This document shows positions 7,635-16,729 of a DNA stretch of 64,000 nt, piece after piece. The DNA comes from Erythrobacter insulae (GTDB lineage: Bacteria; Pseudomonadota; Alphaproteobacteria; Sphingomonadales; Sphingomonadaceae), in the NCBI RefSeq assembly GCF_007004095.1, contig NZ_VHJK01000001.1:748501-812500 (forward strand). The letters are read 5' to 3'. Under the pieces are notes generated by a model. The model searched no databases, had not been told where the DNA came from, and saw only the letters and a list, made by a program, of their open reading frames with translations. How positions within the stretch are numbered: position 1 is the first letter of the stretch; every line of letters begins with the position of its first letter. A program made the position numbers and the translations under genes.

Positions 7635-8846
7635 ATGCGCCACACACTTCATTTTATCGTTCTGACCACTGCTCTTACGTCGGCTGCGCCGGCTTTCGCC
7701 GGACCGCTTGACCCGGTTGCGGTCGGCGAAGGCGTGACGCTTGATCCAATATTGGACGTGCTTTTTCGGGTTGAGACAGCGGACCAGCCGACTTTTGAGG
7801 AAAATGCGACTTCAGTGACCGTCCGCGCACGGGCAGGTGCAGAGTTAAAAAAGGGCGGCTTCTCTATCCTGGCTGAGGCAGAAGGCACTGGTGCGCTTGT
7901 CGATGACTTCAACGACACAATTCCAAGCAACGGGATCGAACCTTTCCCAGTGATTGCTGACCCAAATAGCTTTGACCTTAACCGTCTCCAACTCGCCTAT
8001 AACGGCGACAGTTTTGGTGTCACAGTTGGCCGGCAGCGGATTATTCTAGATGATCAGCGCTTCGTTGGTAATGTTGGCTGGCGCCAGAATGAGCAGACCT
8101 TCGATGCAGTGCGCGGCACCGCAAAATTCGGGCCGGTTTCACTTGATGCAACATATGCCATCTCGCAGCGGACAATTTTTGGCAGTGAAAGCCCGAACCG
8201 GTTTTTCGACGGCGATTTCATCTTCCTCAACGGGAAAGTAGACTTAAAGGCTGTCAACGCCATCGCCTACTCATACACGGTTGATTATGACACCCGCCTC
8301 GCTTTCTCCAGCCAGACATTGGGCGGCGAGGCTTCGGGCACCATCCCGGCAGGACCATTGAAGATTAAGCTCAGAGCTGGGCTCGCAACTCAGTCTGACG
8401 CGGGCGACAATCCGGTTGGCTACACCGCGGGTTATAAGGTCGGCGAGGTCACTGTCACTGAAGGTGGTTGGACCATCCGCGCCCAATATGAAGAATTGGG
8501 CAGCGATAACGGTGTCGCCGCATTCCAGACGCCTCTTTCAACCGCGCATAAATTCAACGGTTTTGCTGATCTGTTTTTGGTGACCCCAGCCACTGGCCTG
8601 CGAGACACCAACATTCGTGTTGGGAAGAAAATCACGATCGCTGGACTGACTACGTTCAACGCCTTTGTTGGCTTTCATCAGTTCGATAGCGATTTCGGCG
8701 GGATCGACTACGGCACTGAAATTGATGGCGTCGTGACCTTCAAGGCCGGTCCAGTGGCCATTTTGGCGAAGCTGGGTGATTACCGCGCTAACGATTTCGG
8801 CGTCGACACCACCCGCTTCACTTTGCAGGCTGGGATCAGTTTTTGA
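7635..8846 (+). CDS. Outer-membrane beta-barrel porin, alginate-export-like family
   Basis: The 403-residue product starts at 7635 behind AGGGAGG, with a classic Sec signal peptide (hydrophobic core then PAFAG, cleavage near residue 22). The rest alternates polar and aromatic residues in strand-like blocks, contains FGVTVGRQRIILDDQRFVGN, typical of the alginate-export/porin family, and ends in aromatic Phe (LQAGISF), as outer-membrane barrels do. Its place between nitrate transporter and nitrite reductase genes suggests that it lets nitrate or nitrite cross the outer membrane; that role is inferred from context. A 154-base gap to the ATPase gene separates it from the transporter, but it probably shares the same transcript. 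Confidence 0.8.
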   Translation: MRHTLHFIVLTTALTSAAPAFAGPLDPVAVGEGVTLDPILDVLFRVETADQPTFEENATSVTVRARAGAELKKGGFSILAEAEGTGALVDDFNDTIPSNGIEPFPVIADPNSFDLNRLQLAYNGDSFGVTVGRQRIILDDQRFVGNVGWRQNEQTFDAVRGTAKFGPVSLDATYAISQRTIFGSESPNRFFDGDFIFLNGKVDLKAVNAIAYSYTVDYDTRLAFSSQTLGGEASGTIPAGPLKIKLRAGLATQSDAGDNPVGYTAGYKVGEVTVTEGGWTIRAQYEELGSDNGVAAFQTPLSTAHKFNGFADLFLVTPATGLRDTNIRVGKKITIAGLTTFNAFVGFHQFDSDFGGIDYGTEIDGVVTFKAGPVAILAKLGDYRANDFGVDTTRFTLQAGISF

Positions 8847-8862
8847 TGCGAAGGAGCAGCAA

Positions 8863-11382
8863 ATGAACGCGCAGAGCACTATAAACGCATCGGGCAGAAT
8901 GGCCGGTAAAGAACGGCTGGTGGTGATCGGCAATGGTATGGCCGGATGCCGTGCCGTTGAGGAAATCCTTGCAGCTTGCCCGGATCGCTTTGCCATTACG
9001 ATTTTCGGCGCAGAGCCTCGCGTAAATTACAACCGCATCATGCTCTCCTCGGTTCTGGCAGGCGAGAGGAGCTTCGATGAGATCGTCGTTAACTCCGAGG
9101 ATTGGTACACAGACAATGCCATCAAGCTAATCGCAGGCGATCCCGTGGTCCATATCGACCGGGAAGCACAGCAAGTCGTATCGCGCGGCGGGGTTATAGA
9201 GAGCTTTGACAAACTGTTGATCGCAACCGGCTCTGATCCGTTCGTCATTCCAGTGCCCGGCAAGGATTTGGGCGGCGTCGTCACGTTCCGCGATCTTGAT
9301 GATGTTGAAGCAATGCTGGCTGCGGCCAATACCAGCAAGCAAGCCGTCGTGATCGGCGGCGGACTGCTGGGGCTTGAGGCAGCGCATGGGCTATCCCTGC
9401 GCGGCATGGAAGTGACTGTTTTGCACCTGATGCCGACCTTGATGGAGCGGCAGCTTGATGAAGCGGCAGGCTTCTTGCTCAAATCAGAGCTGGAAGGCCG
9501 GGGCATGACCATCCTTACCGGCGCGGACACAGGTGAAATCGTCGAAGCGGATGGCAAGGTGGCCGGCGTCAAGCTTAAAGACGGCACTGAGATTGAGGCT
9601 GATCTGGTTGTCATGGCGGTTGGCATCCGGCCCAATGGCACCTTGGCAAAAGCATCAGGTATCAACGTTGAGCGCGGCATTGTGGTCGATGACCATATGG
9701 TCACATCAGACCCAAACATCCTTGCTGTGGGCGAATGCGTTCAACATCGCGGTGCCTGCTACGGTCTTGTCGCGCCACTTTGGGATATGTGCCGCTCACT
9801 GGCGGCCAGATTGGCCGAACAGCCCAAGGGATATAAGGGGTCCGTGACCTCGACCAAGCTTAAAGTCTCCGGCGTTGACCTGTTCTCAGCAGGTGACTTT
9901 TCCGGCGGTGAGGACTGCGAAGATATCGTGATGCGCGATGCCTCTCGCGGGATCTACAAACGGGTTGTTGTCAAAGACAACAAAGTCATCGGCGCCGTTC
10001 TTTACGGCGACACCCAAGACGGCAATTGGTATTTTGACCTCCTCAAGAAAGAGGAAGACGTCTCCGAAATCCGTGAGGCGTTGATCTTTGGTCAGGCTTT
10101 TGCGTCAGGCGGCGTATCGCTGGACCCTAAAGCCGCCGTTGCAGCATTGTCCGACGACGCAGAAATCTGCGGCTGCAACGGCGTATCAAAAGCTCAGGTC
10201 GTCGGATGCATCAATAATGGCGCAAACAGCGTCGATGCTGTGCGCTCCACATGCAAGGCGTCTGCCAGCTGCGGATCATGCACCAGCCTGGTCGAGAGCT
10301 TGCTCGCACTAACACTGGGTGACGAGGTTGAGGAAAGCGCTAACACGATGTGCGGCTGCACTTCGTTTGGTCACGATCATGTTCGCGAAGCCATTGTCGA
10401 ACGCGAGTTCAAATCAATCCCAGAAGTTATGCAGGAACTGCACTGGTCGACGCCTGATGGCTGCTCCAAATGTCGCCCTGCGCTCAATTACTACCTGCTT
10501 TGCGCATGGCCGGGCGAATATATTGACGATCAGAAAAGCCGCTTCGTCAATGAGCGGCTCCATGCCAATATCCAGAAGGATGGCACTTATTCGGTTGTCC
10601 CGCGCATGTGGGGTGGTGTTACCAATCCGCGTGAGCTGCGCGCGATTGCCGATGTGACCGAGAAATACAATGCGCGCATGGTGAAGGTCACCGGCGGGCA
10701 GAGACTAGACATCTTCGGCATCAAGAAGGAAGACCTGCCTGCCGTTTGGGCCGATCTCAATGCCGCTGGCATGGTGTCAGGCCACGCTTACGGCAAGTCG
10801 CTTCGCACGGTCAAAACTTGCGTGGGGTCCGAATGGTGCCGATTTGGAACGCAGGATTCCACCGGGCTTGGGATCAAGCTGGAACAGATGAGCTGGGGCA
10901 GTTGGATGCCGCATAAGTTCAAAATGGCTGTGTCTGGTTGTCCAAGAAACTGTGCCGAGGCGACGATCAAAGACTTTGGCGTGATCTGTGTCGATTCTGG
11001 TTATGAAATCCATATCGGCGGTAATGGCGGCATCAAGGTGCGCGTCACCGACCTGATTGGGCGCGTCGAAACCGAAGAGGAAGCGCTTGAGCTCTCCGCT
11101 GCCTTTATCCAGCTTTACCGCGAAGATGCATGGTATCTGGAACGCACCGCGCCTTGGGTGGAGCGCAAGGGTCTGGAATGGGTGAAATCGCAATTGTTCG
11201 ATGATCCTGCGACCGTACCCGCGCTGGCCGAACGTTTCCGCCATTCGCAAAGCTTCAGCCAGGACGATCCCTGGGCGCAGCGTGCGGCTGGTGAGCGCTC
11301 TGACCTACACAGCCACGTCGGCAGTATTGGTGCAGGCCCGCCCACCGATGGCGCGATCAAGCAAGTGGAGCCTGCGGAATGA
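8863..11382 (+). CDS. nirB: Assimilatory nitrite reductase, large subunit
   Basis: The 839-residue enzyme reduces nitrite to ammonium with NAD(P)H. From the N-terminus it has a FAD/NAD-binding pyridine nucleotide oxidoreductase part (VIGNGMAGCRAVEE; VVIGGGLLGLEAAHGL). BFD-like [2Fe-2S] cysteines follow (CGCNG...CKASASCGSC, then a second CGC...SKCRP cluster). The C-terminal sirohaem/[4Fe-4S] reductase domain has C653-x5-C659 and C693-x3-C697. The start is placed at 8863 behind AAGGAG; a longer in-frame start at 8776 would lie inside the porin gene. Its sirohaem comes from the cobA product at the end of the operon. nirD overlaps its last four bases. Confidence 0.96.
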   Translation: MNAQSTINASGRMAGKERLVVIGNGMAGCRAVEEILAACPDRFAITIFGAEPRVNYNRIMLSSVLAGERSFDEIVVNSEDWYTDNAIKLIAGDPVVHIDREAQQVVSRGGVIESFDKLLIATGSDPFVIPVPGKDLGGVVTFRDLDDVEAMLAAANTSKQAVVIGGGLLGLEAAHGLSLRGMEVTVLHLMPTLMERQLDEAAGFLLKSELEGRGMTILTGADTGEIVEADGKVAGVKLKDGTEIEADLVVMAVGIRPNGTLAKASGINVERGIVVDDHMVTSDPNILAVGECVQHRGACYGLVAPLWDMCRSLAARLAEQPKGYKGSVTSTKLKVSGVDLFSAGDFSGGEDCEDIVMRDASRGIYKRVVVKDNKVIGAVLYGDTQDGNWYFDLLKKEEDVSEIREALIFGQAFASGGVSLDPKAAVAALSDDAEICGCNGVSKAQVVGCINNGANSVDAVRSTCKASASCGSCTSLVESLLALTLGDEVEESANTMCGCTSFGHDHVREAIVEREFKSIPEVMQELHWSTPDGCSKCRPALNYYLLCAWPGEYIDDQKSRFVNERLHANIQKDGTYSVVPRMWGGVTNPRELRAIADVTEKYNARMVKVTGGQRLDIFGIKKEDLPAVWADLNAAGMVSGHAYGKSLRTVKTCVGSEWCRFGTQDSTGLGIKLEQMSWGSWMPHKFKMAVSGCPRNCAEATIKDFGVICVDSGYEIHIGGNGGIKVRVTDLIGRVETEEEALELSAAFIQLYREDAWYLERTAPWVERKGLEWVKSQLFDDPATVPALAERFRHSQSFSQDDPWAQRAAGERSDLHSHVGSIGAGPPTDGAIKQVEPAE

Positions 11383-11723
11383 ACGCGCCGGATTGGGTGA
11401 GCGTTTGCTCCAAAAACGCAATTGAGCCGGGTATGGCAGGCACTGTGCCAGTTGATGGCGGACCGGAGATCGCGGTCTTTCATACGATCGGCGGAGATTT
11501 TTACGCGCTCGTCAATTCCTGTCCGCATAAAGGTGGCCCGCTAAGCCAAGGCATTGTCCATGGCGACAGCGTTTCGTGTCCCTTGCACAATTGGCGCATT
11601 TCACTCCGCTCCGGCGAAGCTCTGGGTGACGATGAAGGCTGTACGCCGACCATTCCGCTTAAGGTCGAAGACGAGCTGATCTGGCTTGATCGGGCGGTGA
11701 TATTGGCCGAGCAAAGGGCCTGA
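11379..11723 (+). CDS. nirD: Nitrite reductase small subunit, Rieske-type
   Basis: The 114-residue partner of NirB shows the Rieske [2Fe-2S] ligand pattern C48-P-H50 and C67-P-L-H70 with the linking sequence KGGPLSQG. Some enterobacterial NirD proteins have lost these ligands; here all four are present, so the subunit should carry a cluster. The gene starts within the stop region of nirB (ATGA overlap), indicating translational coupling and a fixed ratio of both subunits. nasA begins 10 bases after its stop. Confidence 0.93.
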   Translation: MNAPDWVSVCSKNAIEPGMAGTVPVDGGPEIAVFHTIGGDFYALVNSCPHKGGPLSQGIVHGDSVSCPLHNWRISLRSGEALGDDEGCTPTIPLKVEDELIWLDRAVILAEQRA

Positions 11724-11733
11724 GATCCAGCCG

Positions 11734-14298
11734 ATGAGAGCGATCAAGACTACTTGTGCGTATTGCGGTGTCGGATGCGGCATTCGCGCTGTGGTAACAG
11801 GGGAACGGTCGGTCAAGATTGAAGGCGACAAGGCGCATCCCGCCAATCGCGGCTCGCTTTGCTCAAAAGGCACGCATCTTGGGGAAACGGTTGGGCTGGA
11901 AGGGCGGCTGCTGCATCCCATGATTGATGGTGAGCGCGCCACTTGGGAAAAGGCGACCGCCGACATCGCCGCTCGCATGCAGGCCTGCATTGATGAACAT
12001 GGCCCAGATAGCGTTGCGTTTTATGTCTCTGGGCAATTGCTTACCGAAGACTACTACGTCGCAAACAAGCTGATGAAGGGCTTTGTTGGCAGCGGCAATA
12101 TCGACACCAATTCCCGGCTTTGCATGGCGAGCGCAGTGGCAGCGCATAACCGTGCATTTGGCGAGGATATTGTGCCTCTCACTTATGGTGATCTCGACCA
12201 TGCCGATGTGATCTTGCTCGTGGGCTCAAACACGGCCTGGTGCCACCCGGTGATCTGGCAGCGGATTGAGCGCGCACGCGAGGCCAACGGGACAAAGCTC
12301 GTTGTGATCGACCCTCGCCGGACAGAAACGGCTGAACGCGCAGACCTACATATCCCAGTAAAGCCTGATGGAGATGTCGCGTTGTTTAACGCGTTGTTGG
12401 CTGCGCAGGATGTGGACTATGCTGAGGTGGCGGCCCGTTGCGAGCTACCCGAAGGCTTTGTCGAAAGTCGCACACGAGAACACGGAATTGAGTCCCAACT
12501 CTTTGCTGAGCTAGCGAGCATGGTCGCCTCTTCCGAGCGACTCATCACTGTGTTCAGCCAAGGCGCGAACCAATCGCGCAGCGGTACGGACAAAGGCAAC
12601 GCAATCATCAACCTGCACCTTGCCACGGGGCAAATCAATCGCAGGGGCGCAGGGCCGTTCAGCATCACTGGGCAGCCCAATGCGATGGGCGGGCGAGAAG
12701 TGGGCGGGCTTGCCAATATGCTCGCCTGTCATCTTGGTTTTGGCGAGCAAGAACGTGCAAGCGTTGCGGAGTTTTGGAAGACAGATCGGCTTTGCTGCGG
12801 GCCGGGCCTCAAAGCCATCGACATGTTCGAGGCGATTCATAGCGATAAGATCAAGTTTCTGTGGGTGATGGCTACCAATCCAGCCGTTTCCCTGCCCAAT
12901 GCGGGGCGTGTGCGAGAGGCTTTGGCCAAATGCCCCACTGTTGTCGTTTCGGACGTGATGGCTGACACGGATACAGGTCGATTTGCGCACATATTGCTGC
13001 CTGCGCTTGGATGGGGTGAGAAAGACGGCACCGTTACCAATTCGGAACGGATGGTAAGCCGCCAGCGGGCTTTGTTCGCTGCACCGGGTGAAGCCTGTGC
13101 CGATTGGCAAATTGTACGCGACGTGGCGCACGCGATGGGTCACGGTGCAGCGTTCGATTTCCCGACTAACGCTAGCGTTTTTCGCGAATATGCCGCGATG
13201 ACGCAGCTATCGGTAGAATTCGGACAAAAGCTTAACATGACGGCGTGGTCCCATCGCTCGGATGCCCAATATGAAGCAATGGAACCGTTTCGTTGGGGTG
13301 GGGATTATCCATTGGCCAGCGGCGCCTCAACGCCATCAGGCAAACCGCGTCTGATTGCGGTTACCCCCCCTTTAATTAAGGCTTTCGAGAAAGAGCGTCC
13401 GTTCCGCCTCAACACCGCACGCTATCGCGATCAGTGGCACACGATGACGCGCACCGGCCATAGCCCCAAACTTGCCATTCATCGCCGCGAGCCGCTGGTA
13501 GAGATTCACTCCAAAGATGCTCAAGCGCTTGAGATTAACGATGGTGATCTTTGCCGTGTCTCAACCGAGCAGGGCGAGAGCATCTTTCGTGCCGCTGTGA
13601 CAAAGAGCGTCCAGCCCGGAGCGTTATGCATTCCGATGCATTGGACCGACATCATGGCAGGCTCTGGCCGAACAGGACGGCTAGCCAGTCCTCAAACCGA
13701 TCCTATATCGGGCCAACCCGGCTTCAAAGACGAGCCCGCAAATCTGAAACGCCTTCAGGTTGAGCGGCGAGGATTTCTGGTTTCGCGTGACCCATTGGAC
13801 GCCTCGCTCGCCGATTACTGGGTGCAGAGCCGCGTGTCGGGCGGTTGGCTTTATGAGCTTGCTTGTTTTGCGCAGACTGATCTTGCTAAGCTTTTACCAG
13901 AAGGAGCGGTGAGCGAAGTCAGCTTCGCACGCGCAGGTATGCAGCGGGTGGCAGTGTACGACAATAAGGGCGCGCTGATGGCAGCGCTTTTCTCTACCCG
14001 GGCGGGCGATCTCCCCAAACGGGAATGGGTCGCAGCGCAGCTTGGTAAGCGCGTCGAAGATCCCGTTGCACTGCTCGCGGCGCGCCCACGCGGGGCGATA
14101 GTGGATCAAGGCCCGGTTGTTTGCGTATGCCATGAAGTCGGCCAGCACGAAATCGAGCGCGCAATTGTTGATGGTGCACAGAGTCTGCCTGCAATAGGGC
14201 AATGCACGCGTGCGGGGACCAATTGCGGCTCGTGTCGCCCGGAACTGGCGCGCATGATCGAGAGCCTCACAGAGAACCTCAAGGAAGCGGCAGAATGA
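11734..14298 (+). CDS. nasA: Assimilatory nitrate reductase, catalytic subunit
   Basis: The 854-residue cytoplasmic molybdoenzyme reduces nitrate to nitrite. The N-terminal [4Fe-4S] site is C8-x2-C11-x3-C15-x27-C43 (CAYCGVGCG), followed by the bis-MGD binding oxidoreductase domain (NSRLCMASAV with the Mo-region cysteine; QGANQSRSGTDK; ATNPAVSLPN) and the dinucleotide-binding C-terminal domain. The last 60 or so residues form a BFD-like [2Fe-2S] module (VCVCHEVGQ...NCGSC), as in longer NasA enzymes that take electrons without a separate flavoprotein carrying that cluster. The molybdenum cofactor guanylyl group is supplied by the mobA product two genes downstream. cobA overlaps its final four bases. 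Confidence 0.95.
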   Translation: MRAIKTTCAYCGVGCGIRAVVTGERSVKIEGDKAHPANRGSLCSKGTHLGETVGLEGRLLHPMIDGERATWEKATADIAARMQACIDEHGPDSVAFYVSGQLLTEDYYVANKLMKGFVGSGNIDTNSRLCMASAVAAHNRAFGEDIVPLTYGDLDHADVILLVGSNTAWCHPVIWQRIERAREANGTKLVVIDPRRTETAERADLHIPVKPDGDVALFNALLAAQDVDYAEVAARCELPEGFVESRTREHGIESQLFAELASMVASSERLITVFSQGANQSRSGTDKGNAIINLHLATGQINRRGAGPFSITGQPNAMGGREVGGLANMLACHLGFGEQERASVAEFWKTDRLCCGPGLKAIDMFEAIHSDKIKFLWVMATNPAVSLPNAGRVREALAKCPTVVVSDVMADTDTGRFAHILLPALGWGEKDGTVTNSERMVSRQRALFAAPGEACADWQIVRDVAHAMGHGAAFDFPTNASVFREYAAMTQLSVEFGQKLNMTAWSHRSDAQYEAMEPFRWGGDYPLASGASTPSGKPRLIAVTPPLIKAFEKERPFRLNTARYRDQWHTMTRTGHSPKLAIHRREPLVEIHSKDAQALEINDGDLCRVSTEQGESIFRAAVTKSVQPGALCIPMHWTDIMAGSGRTGRLASPQTDPISGQPGFKDEPANLKRLQVERRGFLVSRDPLDASLADYWVQSRVSGGWLYELACFAQTDLAKLLPEGAVSEVSFARAGMQRVAVYDNKGALMAALFSTRAGDLPKREWVAAQLGKRVEDPVALLAARPRGAIVDQGPVVCVCHEVGQHEIERAIVDGAQSLPAIGQCTRAGTNCGSCRPELARMIESLTENLKEAAE

Positions 14299-15083
14299 CA
14301 GACTTTCCGTCAGGCAGTGTATGGTTGATTGGTGCAGGCCCGGGCGATCCTGAGTTGCTCACACGCAAGGCAGAACGCTTGCTTTATGCGGCGGATATCG
14401 TCTTTTATGATGCGCTGGTGAGCCAACAGATTCTTGATATGCTTCCTGGGCATATTGAGCTGCAACCGGTCGGTAAACGAGCGGGCCGTCACTCTGTCCC
14501 GCAGCCAATGATCTGCGATTTGATCGTCAAAGCTGCACTCAACGGAAAACGCGTGGCCCGTTTGAAAGGCGGCGATCCGACTATCTTTGGCAGGGCGAAT
14601 GAGGAGACTGATGCGTGCCGTGCGGCAGGGGTAGCCGTCCAAATTTGCGCGGGTGTGACGACTGCCAGCGCGGCGGCAGCCAGCCTCACAGCATCGCTGA
14701 CAACGCGCGGCCTTGCTCGGCGTTTGACGTTTGTAACAGCCCACACTCGAAATGGCGCATTGCCGGATTTGAACTGGCAGTCGCTAGCCGATCCTGAGGC
14801 GACGATCGCGGTATATATGGGAAAGGGGGCTGCCCCTCACATTGCGCGCGGGCTTATCACAGCGGGCCTCGGACCAGACACACCGGTCGTAGTAGTGCAG
14901 GATGTCAGCCTGTCTTCAGAGCTGCACTTCCCCACAAAGTTGAACATGCTCCCGCTCGTAGCCCGCACTGCGCTTGGCAATGGACCGGCTATCATTTTGA
15001 TCGGAGAAGCGATGCGGTGCTCAGAAAGGCGCGAAAAAGCTATGGAGAATGTGAAGGAAACGCTTGGCTCTAGCGCCAATTAA
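14295..15083 (+). CDS. cobA: Uroporphyrinogen-III C-methyltransferase (sirohaem synthesis)
   Basis: The 262-residue enzyme uses S-adenosylmethionine to methylate uroporphyrinogen III at C2 and C7, giving precorrin-2, the precursor of NirB's sirohaem. Signatures are VWLIGAGPGDPELLTRKAERLL at the start, VARLKGGDPTIFGRANEE and the GVTTASAAAASLT region. The start overlaps the nasA stop as ATGA; a longer frame from 14202 would lie within nasA and is rejected. Only the methyltransferase domain is present, with no CysG dehydrogenase/ferrochelatase part, so that step must be encoded elsewhere. Its place at the end of the nitrate operon links cofactor supply with enzyme synthesis. Confidence 0.94.
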   Translation: MTDFPSGSVWLIGAGPGDPELLTRKAERLLYAADIVFYDALVSQQILDMLPGHIELQPVGKRAGRHSVPQPMICDLIVKAALNGKRVARLKGGDPTIFGRANEETDACRAAGVAVQICAGVTTASAAAASLTASLTTRGLARRLTFVTAHTRNGALPDLNWQSLADPEATIAVYMGKGAAPHIARGLITAGLGPDTPVVVVQDVSLSSELHFPTKLNMLPLVARTALGNGPAIILIGEAMRCSERREKAMENVKETLGSSAN

Positions 15084-15121
15084 GAGCTTGCACTGCGTGC
15101 AGTCTTTGAGAAAGTAAGCTT

Positions 15122-15712
15122 ATGAAAGCTTTACCAAGTACTCCGATATGCGTCCTCGCTGGTGGATCGTCAGAGCGGTTCGGATCGAACAAGGCGCTCG
15201 CTGACTTAGGTGGCAAACCTTTGATCAGTCATGTTCTTGATCGAGTTTCACGACAAAGCTCAGGCCCTATCGCCATTAACACCAACGATCGAAGTGACTT
15301 CTCCAGCTTCGGCCTACCTATTGTTGAAGACCGTTACTGCAAGGGACAGGGCCCACTCACGGGAATACTCACAGCTTTGCGTTGGGCGAGCGAGGCCAAC
15401 TACGGATGCGTCGCAACAATCGCTGTGGATTTACCCTTCCTTCCTGAGAACTTCATCCATGCACTTTCATCAGCCACGATCCCTTCCATTGCGATGTCGG
15501 GCGAGCGCTGGCATCCGGTGAACGGGCTTTGGAATTGCTCTCTACATGACGATCTTAGGCGGCACTTAGCTTCAGGACGTCATTCCTCGCACAGTTGGGC
15601 TGAAAACTGCAACGCCGAAGTGGTTGATTTCTCGACTGACTCCGGTTTGGTTGATCCATTCTGGAATATCAATACTCGCGAGGATTTGGCATTGGCTGCA
15701 CGGCATTTCTAA
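15122..15712 (+). CDS. mobA: Molybdenum cofactor guanylyltransferase
   Basis: The 196-residue protein attaches GMP to molybdopterin to make the MGD form used by NasA. The nucleotide-binding motif VLAGGSSERFGSNKALADLGGKPL at residues 12-35 is diagnostic (LAGG, then the lysine and GGKPL), and the acidic metal site is seen in TIAVDLPFLP. The length is normal for MobA. It follows cobA by 38 bases and probably closes the nitrate assimilation operon. Base composition drops slightly towards the accessory DNA that begins just behind it. Confidence 0.9.
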   Translation: MKALPSTPICVLAGGSSERFGSNKALADLGGKPLISHVLDRVSRQSSGPIAINTNDRSDFSSFGLPIVEDRYCKGQGPLTGILTALRWASEANYGCVATIAVDLPFLPENFIHALSSATIPSIAMSGERWHPVNGLWNCSLHDDLRRHLASGRHSSHSWAENCNAEVVDFSTDSGLVDPFWNINTREDLALAARHF

Positions 15713-15845
15713 CCGCTTCTGTGTCCTGCGAAATTGCATGACTGAAAATTGGATTGTGATTTGCCGTGCTGCTTTGAACGTTCGGCCGCTGAAAACTGAT
15801 CCATTGGGCTTTGGCCCAAGAAGCGCTTGGGTTGGAGCGGAGACA

Positions 15846-16254
15846 ATGCCCCGACCCAAGAAACCCGCAGTCCATTTCGATGGTTCAACTCGTCGCCGGA
15901 TATCATCCGCCGGGTCGTGATGATGTATGTGCGCATCCCCTTGTGCTTGAGGAATGTCGAGCACCTGATTGCGAAGCGAGGGATCGACATTTTGCACGAG
16001 ACCATCAGGCATTGGTGGATCAGAAAGCCGAGGTCCTCAAGAGCGTGGGAATGGGCCGCTGGCTCAACAACCGATGGACAAACAGTCATCTACAATTCCG
16101 AGCACGAGAACGAGCGATGCTCAGGCTTCGACAGATGAAGTCGTTATAGAGATTCGCTTCAGTCCACGCCAACGTCCAAAAGCACTTCATTTCCTCACGC
16201 CATCTTACAGACCGCCAGACTAACCAAGCCGCCTGCTTAACCGCACTGGCTTAG
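15846..16254 (+). pseudogene. Decayed IS6-family transposase
   Basis: The remains of an IS6-type DDE transposase can be followed through three lesions. It begins MPRPKKPA at 15846, then a one-base loss near 15868 shifts into FRWFNSSPDIIRRVVMMYV, LRNVEHLIAKRGIDI and HETIRHWW. The central catalytic part is deleted around 16020-16045. The C-terminal piece resumes in another frame as GRWLNNR, then NSHLQFRARERAML, with an amber stop at 16147-16149 before RFASVHANVQKHF and HLTDRQT, ending at 16254. Less than half of the usual 230-240 residues of sequence is left, and the element cannot be active. Recognition rests on these conserved IS6 blocks. Confidence 0.85.
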
Positions 16255-16400
16255 TAGCAAACCTGATGGGTTAAGCTGAAAGCAGGTAAGGGATAGCTGC
16301 GCCACAGCTTTGAACCGTTGGGAAAGACTTTGACGTAGAGACCATCACCGCCTGCCTTTCGGCAGTTCTTCTCACGCGGCCCCAGCGCTCTGATTTCCAT
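16251..16400 (-). pseudogene. Truncated N-terminus of a tyrosine integrase
   Basis: Reading down from an ATG at 16400, the fragment gives MEIRALGPREKNCRKAGGDG, then LYVKVFPNGSKLWR, matching the N-terminal DUF4102-type domain of P4-like integrases, and then loses similarity and stops at 16251. The catalytic domain is missing; the decayed IS6 transposase lies exactly where it should continue. Orientation, and the distance of about 190 bases from its start to the tRNA-like repeat at 16593, copy the arrangement of the intact integrase and tRNA-Leu at 26.2-27.7 kb, suggesting a relic of an older element inserted at the same type of site. Confidence 0.7.
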
Positions 16401-16585
16401 GTCCCTTAGCAAAATTTGGGGGCACCACGTTTTGCCAAGCACGAGCATTTGGGGGCATATACCCCCTCTGATGTCCCCTGAGACAAGTGATGTTTGGCGA
16501 ACACACACGAATATCCCCGAACGCCTCGGAGTAATTCATCTCAGATTCCCGTGCATTTCTCACCTGTACGCATATACTAGCGAAC

Positions 16586-16729
16586 ATGAAAATGGTGCCA
16601 GAAGAGGATCAAGAGGCCTCTGGTTTTAATATTAGAATCAGTGGCGTACCGAAATTCTTCGGTCAATTCACCAACAGAATACCCAACGATTGGAGAGGCA
16701 ATGGTTTCTTCGCGCGATTTTTGAAATGA
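16586..16729 (+). CDS. Possible small protein of 47 residues
   Basis: An ATG at 16586 opens a 47-codon frame (MKMVPEEDQEASGFNIRISG start, ending FFARFLK). It overlaps the next small frame by four bases (ATGA), an arrangement typical of coupled genes. The start region coincides with the degraded tRNA-like repeat, which argues that the frame may be accidental. No ribosome-binding site of note and no family was recognised; listed only because of the coupled arrangement. Confidence 0.2.
   Translation: MKMVPEEDQEASGFNIRISGVPKFFGQFTNRIPNDWRGNGFFARFLK
16593..16610. repeat. Degraded copy of the tRNA-Leu 3' end (candidate distal attachment site)
   Basis: TGGTGCCAGAAGAGGATC here matches the 20-base 3' terminal sequence of the tRNA-Leu (27588-27607 on the + strand) apart from two single-base gaps, in the same orientation. 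A defence island bounded by the tRNA and this repeat would span about 11 kb and include the intact integrase. The two gaps mean either decay since insertion or chance similarity. Confidence 0.45.

Noticed and set aside
8776..8862. Longer nirB start inside the porin gene
   Set aside because: The ATG at 8863 has AAGGAG in front and gives the normal NirB N-terminus.
15084..15121. Small hairpin TGCAC-TGC-GTGCA between cobA and mobA
   Set aside because: Five-base stem without a T-run; too weak for a terminator and the genes look cotranscribed.
15709..16089. - strand frame across the transposase relic
   Set aside because: The + strand has the IS6 protein blocks, so the - strand frame is a shadow.
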